Source: an uncultured Bacteroides sp. (GTDB taxonomy: Bacteria > Bacteroidota > Bacteroidia > Bacteroidales > Bacteroidaceae). Taken from it: a DNA stretch of 32,324 nucleotides. The position numbers were made by a program, and so were the translations under genes. The stretch lies in contig NZ_CAJTSC010000020.1 in the NCBI RefSeq assembly GCF_910578895.1, forward strand, positions 1 to 32,324. Direction: 5' to 3'. Within the stretch, counting starts at the first letter, position 1. Every line of letters starts with the position of its first letter. The notes under the pieces were generated by a model, which saw only the letters and a list, made by a program, of their open reading frames with translations, did no database searches and was not told the origin of the DNA. Of this stretch, positions 1 through 7,083 are shown one piece after another.

Positions 1-8
1 TCATACAC

Positions 9-39
9 CAAAGATAGGGGTTTTAACTAATTCCCCCAA
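9..39 (-). promoter_or_regulatory. Strong Bacteroidetes promoter firing left out of the window
   Basis: On the minus strand a TATCTTTG -7 box (9-16) is preceded by a TTG -33 element (37-39) with a 20-nt spacer, the best-spaced match to the Bacteroidetes consensus near this edge. Transcription would start at about position 2, so the gene it drives lies outside the window. A 20-codon reading frame across this stretch overlaps the promoter and is not called. Confidence 0.6.
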
Positions 40-95
40 GTTTTCAAACTGAACCGAATTCATCTTATACAAGAAGTATGTTTTTCGACCATAAA

Positions 96-125
96 AAAAC
101 GGTTGCCATTTCTAACAACCGTTTT
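96..125 (-). terminator. Terminator of the leftward tRNA cluster
   Basis: A 10-bp perfect inverted repeat (96-105 with 116-125) with a 10-nt loop. An A-rich run just left of it (93-99) reads as a U tract on the minus strand, so it fits an intrinsic terminator 20 nt downstream of tRNA-Lys. The right side also has T residues, so it may work both ways. Confidence 0.7.
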
Positions 126-145
126 CCATAAAAACATACATTAAG

Positions 146-218
146 TACACCCTCAGGGATTCGAACCCTGGACCCACTGATTAAGAGTCAGTTGCTCTAC
201 CAACTGAGCTAAGAGTGC
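146..218 (-). tRNA. tRNA-Lys (anticodon CTT)
   Basis: On the minus strand the sequence folds as a 73-nt cloverleaf: acceptor GCACTCT with AGGGTGT, D arm with AGCTCAGTTGGTAGAGC, anticodon loop CTCTTAA giving anticodon CTT, and T arm CAGGG-TTCGAAT-CCCTG. CCA is not encoded. It is the last of three tRNAs in this leftward group. Confidence 0.95.
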
Positions 219-237
219 ATTCAAAAAAATTAAATCG

Positions 238-309
238 TAGTGGATACGAGAATCGAACTCGTATTGCATGCGTGAGAGGCATGTGTCCTAACCGTTAGAC
301 GAATCCACC
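238..309 (-). tRNA. tRNA-Glu (anticodon CTC)
   Basis: 72-nt cloverleaf on the minus strand: acceptor GGTGGAT with ATCCACT, anticodon stem CATGC/GCATG enclosing loop CTCTCAC (anticodon CTC, reading GAG), T arm ACGAG-TTCGATT-CTCGT. CCA is not encoded. It lies 19 nt upstream of tRNA-Lys and is probably co-transcribed with it. Confidence 0.95.
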
Positions 310-324
310 AAGTTTTTTTTTAGA

Positions 325-354
325 AAAGCATCGGCTTTCATAAACCGATGCTTT
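325..354. terminator. Hairpin between tRNA-Ser and tRNA-Glu, terminator-like
   Basis: 10-bp perfect stem (325-334 with 345-354), loop of 10 nt. The clear T tract follows it on the plus strand, while the leftward side has only a few T residues within and beside the stem. It may partly terminate the tRNA-Ser transcript or be a processing structure in a tRNA precursor. No plus-strand gene upstream needs it. Confidence 0.45.
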
Positions 355-371
355 CTTTTTTTCATTCCTTG

Positions 372-458
372 CGGAAGCTGGGGGATTCGAACCCCCGGTA
401 CGGTTACCCGTACGTCAGTTTAGCAAACTGGTGGTTTCAGCCACTCACCCAAACTTCC
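372..458 (-). tRNA. tRNA-Ser (anticodon GCT)
   Basis: 87-nt class II tRNA with a long variable arm on the minus strand. Acceptor GGAAGTT pairs with AGCTTCC, anticodon loop TTGCTAA gives GCT (reads AGC/AGU), the variable arm folds through GTACGG-GTAA-CCGTAC, and the T arm is GGGGG-TTCGAAT-CCCCC. CCA is not encoded. First gene of the leftward cluster. Confidence 0.95.
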
Positions 459-490
459 TTAGTAACCAGCATTTCTTCTCAAATGCGGTG

Positions 491-522
491 CAAATGTATG
501 GGAAACTTTTGGACTATGCAAA
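491..522 (-). promoter_or_regulatory. Promoter of the tRNA-Ser/Glu/Lys cluster
   Basis: Minus-strand -7 box TACATTTG (491-498) with a -33 TTTG (519-522) 20 nt upstream. It fits the Bacteroidetes consensus and sits about 30 nt in front of tRNA-Ser. Confidence 0.7.
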
Positions 523-637
523 TCTTTCCAGCATATTTTTTTCGCATTTTTGCAAGAAAAGTTGTAACACATTAACACTCAAAACCTAATGAAGAAAGAA
601 AAAAAACAGCGGATCTGCTACGATAAAAAAAAATCCC

Positions 638-645
638 TATCTTTG
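638..645 (+). promoter_or_regulatory. -7 box of the Crp/Fnr-family gene
   Basis: TATCTTTG matches TAnnTTTG 36 nt before the ATG at 682. No convincing -33 element is seen. Confidence 0.55.
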
Positions 646-681
646 TCCCATTAAATGACACGCAAACCTGTATAATTTATT

Positions 682-1266
682 ATGGACGCATTACTCAAAG
701 AGACGGTGGACGCCGCTGTCAACTCCCGTTATCCCGACATGGCAGCCGAAGGCAGGCGGCAGATAAAAGAAATCCTGGTTCGTAAAGATGTGAAAAAAGG
801 AGAGATTTTACTGAAAGAGGGAGAGATTAGCCATAATGTTGTATTGGTCGGGAAAGGCATGTTGCGCCAATTCTACTATAAGAACGGAAAAGACGTCACC
901 GAACACTTCTCTTATGAAGGCTGTATCGTTATCTGTATTGAAAGCACCTTGAAAAAAGAACCTACCCACCTTATGATAGAGGCGCTCGAAGACAGTGTAG
1001 TCTACCTGCTTCCTTATGACAAATTAATGCTTCTCACCGAAATATCGTGGGAAATCAATGTGTTCTATCGCAAAATGCTCGAATATTCCCTAATTATCTC
1101 ACAAGTCAAAGCCGATTCCTGGCGGTTCGAAACGGCACGCGAGCGTTACAACCAACTGATGCGGCACCAACCGGAAGTTATCAAGCGGGCTCCCCTATCG
1201 CACATCGCCTCTTACCTGCTAATGACACCCGAGACATTGAGCAGAGTACGTTCGGGCATACTTTAG
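682..1266 (+). CDS. Crp/Fnr-family transcriptional regulator
   Basis: A 194-residue protein with the layout of the Crp/Fnr family: an N-terminal cyclic-nucleotide-binding-like beta-barrel (about 35-125, with KGEILLKEGE and GKGMLRQFYY), a connecting helix (about 130-160), and a C-terminal helix-turn-helix whose recognition segment is APLSHIASYLLMTPETLSRVR. Such proteins usually bind DNA as dimers and respond to a small ligand or redox cue. The cysteines (near VICIES) do not form an Fnr Fe-S pattern, so the signal is unknown. The ATG at 682 follows a TATCTTTG box. The gene converges on an AraC-family gene with only 3 nt between the stop codons and no terminator hairpin, so each transcript may run antisense into the other. 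The family assignment is secure; regulated genes cannot be told from this sequence. Confidence 0.85.
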   Translation: MDALLKETVDAAVNSRYPDMAAEGRRQIKEILVRKDVKKGEILLKEGEISHNVVLVGKGMLRQFYYKNGKDVTEHFSYEGCIVICIESTLKKEPTHLMIEALEDSVVYLLPYDKLMLLTEISWEINVFYRKMLEYSLIISQVKADSWRFETARERYNQLMRHQPEVIKRAPLSHIASYLLMTPETLSRVRSGIL

Positions 1267-1269
1267 CCG

Positions 1270-2148
1270 CTATTGTCTCCTGTACTCCTTAGGCGAAAGT
1301 CCGGTATGATGCTTGAAGTATTTGCCGAAGAAAGACTGATTGGCAAAGTGCAACTCATCGGCTATCTCCTGAATACTTTGTTCGGATGATTTCAACAGCG
1401 CCTTCGCTTCCAGAATCACCAGGCTGTCAATCCACTCACCCGCCGTCTTTCCACTCACCTCTTTCACCACGGTAGAAAGATGTTTGGGCGTAAGGAACAT
1501 CTTATCGGCATAATAAGACACACTCCTCTCCTCTTTGTAATATTCGGACACATAGCGGATAAAGTGCTCAAACAAATCTTCCTTACGGCTTTTCGGAGTA
1601 CGTCCGGCAGGTGCATGCCCCTGATAGATATCATATATCTCGTAAAACAGGCTTTGCAACAGCCCCTGCGTAATCTCTTTACGATAAGGATTGCCTTTCA
1701 ACTTTACTTTGCTCCACAGAAAAGAGTGATACTCCTCGAACGATTGCAACTCCTCGGCGGTGATATCAATGCATGGGCGCTCCTTCACCATAAAGAACAA
1801 GGGAAACAACTGCTGCATCGTGGGTATCACCAAATCCATGAAATCCCGGGACACCGCTATAAAACTGCCCGAGAAATCATCGGAGCGTTCGCCTTGCTGC
1901 ACAATCTGTTCGGGCAGGATGACACAAAGCATCCCTTCTTTCAGTTCATATTCCTGCAGATTGATGGTCATCTTGCACCACCCTCTTCGGCAGACAGCAA
2001 GGCAGGCGGCATTCAGGCGTGTGGGATAGGATGTGAAAGGTATGTCCTTTATATCATCAAAAATAGCGAAATCATTACCGATAAAGTCTATCATGGGTAA
2101 ATGCTGTATTTCGGAAATATCGACATTATGTATCAGTTTTGTATCCAT
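1270..2148 (-). CDS. AraC-family transcriptional regulator
   Basis: A 292-residue protein. The N-terminal half (about 20-180) resembles the cupin-like sensing domain of AraC proteins; the C-terminal 100 residues carry two helix-turn-helix motifs, the first around SVSYYADKMFLTPKHLSTVVKE and the second around SIQEIADELHFANQSFFGKYFK, ending in the family signature FKHHTGLSPKEYR. Family members bind DNA at promoters and are usually activators. It is encoded just downstream, on the same strand, of the TonB receptor gene, from which it is separated by a 73-bp inverted-repeat element. It has its own -7 box (2168-2175), beside a perfect palindrome. Control of the adjacent receptor operon is a reasonable guess, not shown. 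It converges with the Crp/Fnr gene with 3 nt between stops. Confidence 0.9.
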   Translation of the reverse strand: MDTKLIHNVDISEIQHLPMIDFIGNDFAIFDDIKDIPFTSYPTRLNAACLAVCRRGWCKMTINLQEYELKEGMLCVILPEQIVQQGERSDDFSGSFIAVSRDFMDLVIPTMQQLFPLFFMVKERPCIDITAEELQSFEEYHSFLWSKVKLKGNPYRKEITQGLLQSLFYEIYDIYQGHAPAGRTPKSRKEDLFEHFIRYVSEYYKEERSVSYYADKMFLTPKHLSTVVKEVSGKTAGEWIDSLVILEAKALLKSSEQSIQEIADELHFANQSFFGKYFKHHTGLSPKEYRRQ

Positions 2149-2167
2149 AGTTTTCGTGCTTTGCCGG

Positions 2168-2175
2168 CAAATATA
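2168..2175 (-). promoter_or_regulatory. -7 box of the AraC-family gene
   Basis: Minus-strand TATATTTG, 20 nt upstream of the start codon at 2148. No clear -33 motif. Confidence 0.5.
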
Positions 2176-2176
2176 G

Positions 2177-2195
2177 AATTATTCACGGAATAATT
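2177..2195. promoter_or_regulatory. Palindromic operator candidate upstream of araC-type gene
   Basis: AATTATTC and GAATAATT form a perfect 8-bp inverted repeat around a 3-nt centre, beginning 2 nt upstream of the -7 box where a regulator bound between -7 and -33 would block or shape transcription. The binding protein is unknown. Confidence 0.4.
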
Positions 2196-2202
2196 TTATT
2201 TA

Positions 2203-2275
2203 AGAGCCTGTTTAAATTTTGTTTAATTCTTTGAGAACGTTCCAACCGATGCGGGACAAAATTCAAACAGGCTCT
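2203..2275. repeat. 73-bp MITE-like element with 19-bp terminal inverted repeats
   Basis: Left end AGAGCCTGTTTAAATTTTG (2203-2221) and right end CAAAATTCAAACAGGCTCT (2257-2275) are inverted copies with one mismatch, enclosing a 35-nt unique core. It lies between the TonB receptor stop and the AraC-type promoter. It has no coding capacity. It looks like a miniature inverted-repeat element; on transcription it would form a long hairpin and could also act as a terminator or RNA-stability element. A 16/19 match to the left end occurs at 19480-19498. Confidence 0.6.
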
Positions 2276-2296
2276 CCAAAAATCGGGACCGTTGTC

Positions 2297-4594
2297 CTAA
2301 TTCATTATCTTAAAGCCGATGAAAAACGTACGCGGCTGCGTAGGACCGTAAAAATATCCGGCATCGCGAAACTCACCCTTATCCAAATCTTTCTGAAAAC
2401 TGTTGAATATATTCTGCACACCTGTGTTCAGCTGAAGCTTTAGATGATCGTGCAGCACGAAGGTATAGTTCAACTTCAGGTTAAGGTCGAAGAATTGCGG
2501 CGTATGTTCCATACGGTCGGTTTCGATATATCCGGCATAGTGCGGCACAATCATCTTGCCCGTATAAGTGCCTGAAAGAGAGAAATCGAAATTCGTTACC
2601 GGAGCGGACGAGAACGTGAAGTAACCGTAATAATCGGGCGTACGGGGCATGCGGCGGGTTGTAAGCTCCTCACCATCCACCTGCGTCCAGACCTCATCGC
2701 GGGTATAGCGGCTACGTTGTGCGGTAAAGCCCAACTGGAACTGCGCCTCCTTGCCGTGAGCAATCCGCGCGTCAAGGTTAGCACCATACACACGGGCGCC
2801 ATTTCCGTTACGGCGTTCCTTGATTACATCACCCTTATCGTCCCTGCCGACATCTTCGAGCACAAAGACATGGCGCAAGTCGGTATAGAACCCCTCCACG
2901 AGAATATTTGCCTGCCAATGTCCCAGCCGGGTGGTCCAGTCCACCGAACCGCTATAACTGTTCGAACGCTCCTCACGCAGGTTGTCCGCCAACTTAATTT
3001 GCACACCTTCGCCGCCCACTGCGGTGACATGCAAGTCTTCATCGTACGCTTGCGGGGCACGAAAACCGGTGGAGTACGTCAAGCGCGCCTGGAAATCCTC
3101 GGCAGGCTTATAAAGCAGGTTGATGCGGGGACTGAAAATCAGTTTGTCTATCAGGTTGTGCTTGTCCAGCCTGGCTCCGACAAGCATGGTCAGCACACGC
3201 ATCTTCCATTCGTTCTGTACGAAAGCACCGGCGATGCGGACATCCTGCCGCATGTCGCGATGATACCCCGTCATGACATCGTGCATGGAGTTGTCCTGAT
3301 ACTCAAACCCGCCCGTAAAGGTGGCGGGAGCAAAAAGGCAGTTGTCCATATTGCCTACGTACATGCCGCCTGCCACCCACGTCAGGTCGTCCGTCTTGCC
3401 ATAGGCATTCATATCTTTCTGCGCGCCGTAGTAACTGTTGCGATCGGTGTGCTGAATGGAACCGTACAACGAGATTTTGTGTTTATACTCGCGCCAGAAG
3501 AGGTCGTAACTCAGTCCGCCGCTATTGATAACATGCTTGGTTTGCTCGGTGATGTCCGCTTCGTGCGGCTGAAGATCGAAGCAGTTGCCGCCACGGCGAA
3601 ACTCGTTAGTGGTGTGATACTCCAGATTGACGCGGCTGAAATGCGTGGGACGATAGTAAGCGCGGAAACCGAAAGTGTTCATGTTCAACTTGCCCAGTTC
3701 GGAGAAGCCGTCACCGTCTCGGTCGTAAGGATTACGGTTGCGATAGCTTTCGTACAGGGCAATTCCGTAGGAGTTGTCTTTGGCAACCAAAGAGACATTC
3801 GCTCCCATAGACTGCTCCCAAGACTTGCCGTCCATGTTGGAAAGCATGCCCGACACCTGAAACGAATTGTTGATGGGGTCTTTGGTAATGATATTGACGG
3901 TGCCGCCCACGGCATTGGCGCCAAACAGCGCCGAACCGCCGCCACGTACCACCTCTACCCTTTCAATCATGTTCACCGGTATCTGCTCCAGTCCGTACAC
4001 GCCGCTCAACGCACTGATAACGGGGCGGCTGTTAATCAGGATTTGCGAATAAGGTCCTTCCAGACCATTGATACGCACCTGCGGGAAACCGCAGTTCTGG
4101 CAGTTATTTTCCACACGCAACCCCGACTGATAGTTGAGCGTTTTGGCAAGGTCGGTGGAATTTACCATTTCAAAAAGTTTGGCACTCATCACATTGACCA
4201 CCACGGGAGCAGCCTTGCGGCTCACCTCATTGCGGTTGGCAGACACTACCACCTCATCGGTCATGAAACTTTCTTCCTGCATCGGGAAATGCACTACTGA
4301 CGTAAAATCCTTGTTTACCTCGATCTCCTTCTCCTGCGTCTTATAGCCCACGGCAGATACGCGCAACGTATATTTGCCTGCCGGCAGATTCTTAAACTCG
4401 AACTGTCCTTCTTCATTAGACACTGTCCCCTGCCCGCTGCCTACAATCAACACAGTGGCATACGGTATGTTCTCTTCCGAACCTTCCACAAGGACATGAC
4501 CGGAAATCATATTGCCTTCCTTAATCGGAGCTGCGGCAATGGCTGCGCCGATACTTGCCACGGCAAGCATCAACGATAATATATAATGTTTCAT
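2297..4594 (-). CDS. TonB-dependent outer-membrane receptor with carboxypeptidase-regulatory-like N-terminal domain
   Basis: A 765-residue outer-membrane receptor. It has a signal peptide (about 1-22), a beta-sandwich CarboxypepD_reg-like domain (about 28-110, with GQFEFKNLPAGKYTLRVSAVGY), a plug domain (about 125-240, with IERVEVVRGGGSALFGANAV and GGTVNIITKDP) and a long beta-barrel ending in FFIGFKIMN. Such receptors take up ligands using TonB energy. It resembles the siderophore/heme/vitamin class rather than the larger SusC class, and there is no SusD gene beside it. The plug holds a cysteine pair C165-x-x-C168 (NNCQNCGFPQVRINGLEG), which could bind a metal or form a disulfide. Upstream in the same direction is a small secreted His-rich protein, which makes a metal or metal-complex ligand plausible; this is inference. 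No TAnnTTTG box was found directly in front, so it may be read from the upstream gene's promoter through a tandem repeat region. Confidence 0.9.
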   Translation of the reverse strand: MKHYILSLMLAVASIGAAIAAAPIKEGNMISGHVLVEGSEENIPYATVLIVGSGQGTVSNEEGQFEFKNLPAGKYTLRVSAVGYKTQEKEIEVNKDFTSVVHFPMQEESFMTDEVVVSANRNEVSRKAAPVVVNVMSAKLFEMVNSTDLAKTLNYQSGLRVENNCQNCGFPQVRINGLEGPYSQILINSRPVISALSGVYGLEQIPVNMIERVEVVRGGGSALFGANAVGGTVNIITKDPINNSFQVSGMLSNMDGKSWEQSMGANVSLVAKDNSYGIALYESYRNRNPYDRDGDGFSELGKLNMNTFGFRAYYRPTHFSRVNLEYHTTNEFRRGGNCFDLQPHEADITEQTKHVINSGGLSYDLFWREYKHKISLYGSIQHTDRNSYYGAQKDMNAYGKTDDLTWVAGGMYVGNMDNCLFAPATFTGGFEYQDNSMHDVMTGYHRDMRQDVRIAGAFVQNEWKMRVLTMLVGARLDKHNLIDKLIFSPRINLLYKPAEDFQARLTYSTGFRAPQAYDEDLHVTAVGGEGVQIKLADNLREERSNSYSGSVDWTTRLGHWQANILVEGFYTDLRHVFVLEDVGRDDKGDVIKERRNGNGARVYGANLDARIAHGKEAQFQLGFTAQRSRYTRDEVWTQVDGEELTTRRMPRTPDYYGYFTFSSAPVTNFDFSLSGTYTGKMIVPHYAGYIETDRMEHTPQFFDLNLKLNYTFVLHDHLKLQLNTGVQNIFNSFQKDLDKGEFRDAGYFYGPTQPRTFFIGFKIMN

Positions 4595-4637
4595 TTGAAT
4601 AATCGCTTTTATTTCAGTTACTTAATAGCACCAACCG

Positions 4638-4765
4638 ATATCAATGCCAGGCATGGCAAATACTTAAAGGATGGTACAACGAATACCAAGCGCCGGTACA
4701 TCGGATACCAAGCGCCGGCACAATAAATACCACACACCGGCATAACGGACGCCGAGTGCCGGTGC
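4638..4765. repeat. Degenerate tandem array, six units of about 22 bp
   Basis: Units begin at 4638, 4660, 4683, 4705, 4727 and 4749. The cores ATACCAAGCGCCGGTAC (4683), ATACCAAGCGCCGGCAC (4705) and ATACCACACACCGGCAT (4727) are closest, with the outer units more diverged. It fills most of the gap between the small His-rich protein gene and the TonB receptor and lies in the likely transcribed leader of the receptor. It is not coding in any obvious way. Confidence 0.65.
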
Positions 4766-4773
4766 GGACAAAA

Positions 4774-5115
4774 TCAAAGAGTAACGAAATAAGGAGGAGC
4801 GCGAAGCGACACTACCCGATACGCTTTCCCCTTGATGACGGGAGTATCGGTCACGCCTTCCACCACCCGCAACAAGGGGCGCATCGGATGTTGTATTTCA
4901 CTGCACTCCGGTTTGTCCGAACTGAAATGCGACAACAACCCGATAACAATCAGTGAAGTGGCGGAATGTGAATGCTGGTCATGAAAGGGGTGCGAGTGGG
5001 TTATCAGCACCCCGTTGATGTAGTGGACGTGAGTAAATGCCGTTACACTTGCCTGGTAAGCTACGAAAAGCACCAGCAAGCACAATGCGCATATCGTTTT
5101 TTTCAGCCTTCTCAC
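4774..5115 (-). CDS. Small secreted histidine-rich protein
   Basis: A 113-residue protein with a hydrophobic N-terminal signal segment (about 6-26) followed by a His-rich stretch: His at 29, 31, 40, 42, 45, 48 and 50 in the context THVHYINGVLITHSHPFHD. The C-terminal part is hydrophobic and then basic, ending near SLRAPPYF. Histidines spaced HxH/HSH after a signal peptide suggest metal binding in the periplasm or at the envelope. It lies directly upstream of, and points the same way as, the TonB receptor with the plug CxxC, so the two may handle the same metal or metal complex. It has a well-formed promoter (5148-5180) overlapping the end of the preceding nucleotidase gene. I do not recognise a named family; the metal idea is inference from composition and context. 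Confidence 0.75.
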   Translation of the reverse strand: MRRLKKTICALCLLVLFVAYQASVTAFTHVHYINGVLITHSHPFHDQHSHSATSLIVIGLLSHFSSDKPECSEIQHPMRPLLRVVEGVTDTPVIKGKAYRVVSLRAPPYFVTL

Positions 5116-5147
5116 GTCTTATCAGCTCTTTTTTATTTTTGGGACCA

Positions 5148-5180
5148 CAAAGTTAACGATTATTCCTGAACTTTACCAAA
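5148..5180 (-). promoter_or_regulatory. Promoter of the His-rich protein / TonB receptor unit
   Basis: Minus-strand TAACTTTG (5148-5155) with TTTG (5177-5180) at a 21-nt spacing. It lies about 33 nt before the start codon at 5115, and its -33 part is inside the last codons of the nucleotidase gene. Confidence 0.65.
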
Positions 5181-6917
5181 CAAAAACTCATAATCGCGTT
5201 TGGACGCCGGAACGGTCCATGCCTCAGGTACGAATTTCCACTGGCCCAGCGCGCACGGCTCAATCACTTTCTTCCGTTCGATGTATTGCATCAGATAGTA
5301 GCGCAAATCCTTGTCGGTAGAACTGATGACACGTTCTTTCAGTTTGTCATGAGGAATACCCGCACCTTTTGTCAGCAGCTCGCCGCCGCCGTTGCCCCGG
5401 TACGAATTAAGAGTTACCGTATACATCTTATCCATATCAAACGGAGTACCGTCCGCCATGCTGAGAATGGTTACTTTCCCGCCCATCGGCTTCGTAACGT
5501 CCACCGTATAAATGATGCCTGCGGCAGAGTCGAAGTTAAAACTGGGGTTCTTGAAAACGGCCCGGTCCGCCGCACCCTCGCGAGGTTTATCGCGCAACAA
5601 CAGAAGATGGTCATCGGGCGAAGTCATGCGGTTGGTCCAGAGACCGTAAGACATTTCCAAGGCATCGCGAACCTCCCTGCCCGAAAGCTTCATGGTGTAG
5701 AGCATATTCTCGTACTTATAGAGACTGAACATATCGCATACGCGGACATCCCCTTCCATAATCCGTGTATCGTATGACAAAGGGGCTGCCAACGAAATCT
5801 CGGCACCGCTGATGTCCAACTGCAAGGTATGGATAAGGTCGACAAAAGCGGAAGAACCGAAATAGGCGGGACGGGTGGAGACGGTCTTCGTGAAACGTCC
5901 TATCTTCTTCGAAACAAAATCCTGAACGGTGGCGTATTGCGGCGCGAAACGCTCCATGAACTCATCACTGACGCCATACTCCCCGGTATCTGTCAGCATG
6001 CCGTCAATTTTCTTTTCCACCACTTTGCCACCGCGCATTTTCACGGTGATGTCCACGTTGCTCACCACCAGTCCATTGCTTGCGGGGTCAATCACCAGCA
6101 CGGAGTCGCCTGCCACATTTTGTACCTTCCTGCATTCGCGGGTGTGGTCATGCCCCATCAGCACGATGTCGAAGCCCGGCACATTGCGTGCCACTTCGAG
6201 CGAAGCGTTATCGCGGTATTTGCCACCCATCAGCACGGCATTCTGTCCGGCATGGAATATGCCGATTACAATGTGAGGCCGCTCCTTTTCACGGATTATC
6301 TTCATCCACTTGTGCGCGGTCTCTTCCATATCGTCAAAGCGGAGTCCTCTCCACAGATTCTGCGGCAACCACACCGGAATGGCAGGTGTTATCATGCCGA
6401 GAACGGCAATCTTCACCCCATCACGCTCGAGCATGGCATACGGCGGGAAGTGCGGCTCGCCCGTATCCGCATCGACGATGTTGGCTCCTAATACGGGAAT
6501 TTGGCAATCGCCAGCCCAACGGTCGAACACGGCACGTCCCGTCTCCACATCATGGTTACCCATATTGGCGGCGGCATAGCCCATGAAGCTCAACATCTCT
6601 GCCGTGAGATGAGGAGACACCGTATCGATATAATTGTAATAGTATGCCGCAGGCTGCCCTTGCAGGATATCGCCGTTGTCCAGCAAAATCAGGTTGTCCT
6701 TATACGTCTCGCGCTCTTTCTGCACGAACGAAAACACACGCGCCAGGCTGCCGGCGGCTTCCCGTTGCAGGATGAAATCGTGGGGATAATAGTTCCCATG
6801 TATGTCACTGGTCTGTACGATTTTCAGTTTGACCTCTTTTTCGCTGTCACAAGCAACAATCGTGCCTATCAGCAGGAAAAGCAGAACGGCACCATAACGG
6901 ATTATTCTTTTCATCAT
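5160..6917 (-). CDS. Lipoprotein 5'-nucleotidase / UshA-like metallophosphoesterase
   Basis: 585 residues from the chosen start. After a lipoprotein signal (charged start, hydrophobic core, IVAC with Cys23) comes a calcineurin-like phosphoesterase domain with the expected metal ligands in TSDIHGN (D38, H40), LDNGDILQG, GNHDVE and MGHDHTR, then a 5'-nucleotidase C-terminal domain holding the substrate-specificity region (about 360-540, including NSYRGNGGGELLTKGAG). Family members hydrolyse nucleoside monophosphates, 2',3'-cyclic nucleotides or UDP-sugars in the periplasm or at the surface; the exact substrate cannot be read here. The frame is open to an ATG at 7061, but the -7 box at 7001-7008 lies inside that extension, and the signal peptide only begins at 6917/6914, so the short start is preferred. 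Acidic residues soon after Cys23 (DSEKE) may favour surface export. Confidence 0.9.
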   Translation of the reverse strand: MMKRIIRYGAVLLFLLIGTIVACDSEKEVKLKIVQTSDIHGNYYPHDFILQREAAGSLARVFSFVQKERETYKDNLILLDNGDILQGQPAAYYYNYIDTVSPHLTAEMLSFMGYAAANMGNHDVETGRAVFDRWAGDCQIPVLGANIVDADTGEPHFPPYAMLERDGVKIAVLGMITPAIPVWLPQNLWRGLRFDDMEETAHKWMKIIREKERPHIVIGIFHAGQNAVLMGGKYRDNASLEVARNVPGFDIVLMGHDHTRECRKVQNVAGDSVLVIDPASNGLVVSNVDITVKMRGGKVVEKKIDGMLTDTGEYGVSDEFMERFAPQYATVQDFVSKKIGRFTKTVSTRPAYFGSSAFVDLIHTLQLDISGAEISLAAPLSYDTRIMEGDVRVCDMFSLYKYENMLYTMKLSGREVRDALEMSYGLWTNRMTSPDDHLLLLRDKPREGAADRAVFKNPSFNFDSAAGIIYTVDVTKPMGGKVTILSMADGTPFDMDKMYTVTLNSYRGNGGGELLTKGAGIPHDKLKERVISSTDKDLRYYLMQYIERKKVIEPCALGQWKFVPEAWTVPASKRDYEFLFGKVQE

Positions 6918-7000
6918 TCTATATACTATATATATTTTAACGGAGTTATCCCTTCCAACTCCTGAAAAACACAACTCCTCTAAAAGCAAGAACCATGTTG

Positions 7001-7008
7001 CAAAGATA
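7001..7008 (-). promoter_or_regulatory. -7 box of the nucleotidase gene
   Basis: Minus-strand TATCTTTG, 83 nt upstream of the start chosen at 6917. It argues against the longer reading frame that begins at 7061. No good -33 element. Confidence 0.55.
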
Positions 7009-7049
7009 CAATAAAACTCAAAAAAGGTGTCAGGAAAGATTGTTTTTCG

Positions 7050-7057
7050 TACTTTTG
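7050..7057 (+). promoter_or_regulatory. -7 box of tex
   Basis: TACTTTTG matches TAnnTTTG, 26 nt before the tex start and divergent from the nucleotidase promoter 42 nt away. Confidence 0.55.
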
Positions 7058-7083
7058 GCACCCATTATTAAAAAGAAGCTGAC

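Noticed and set aside
2717..4300. Long plus-strand open frame (527 codons) opposite the TonB receptor gene
   Set aside because: It is fully antisense to a well-supported receptor gene, has no promoter box, and its translation is rich in His/Val/Ile runs typical of reverse-frame shadows.
6942..6970. Possible third copy of the palindromic element in the nucleotidase leader (GAGTTATC...CTTCCAACTCCTG)
   Set aside because: The longest exact match to copy A is 13 nt, which is expected by chance at this window size, and there is no inverted partner.
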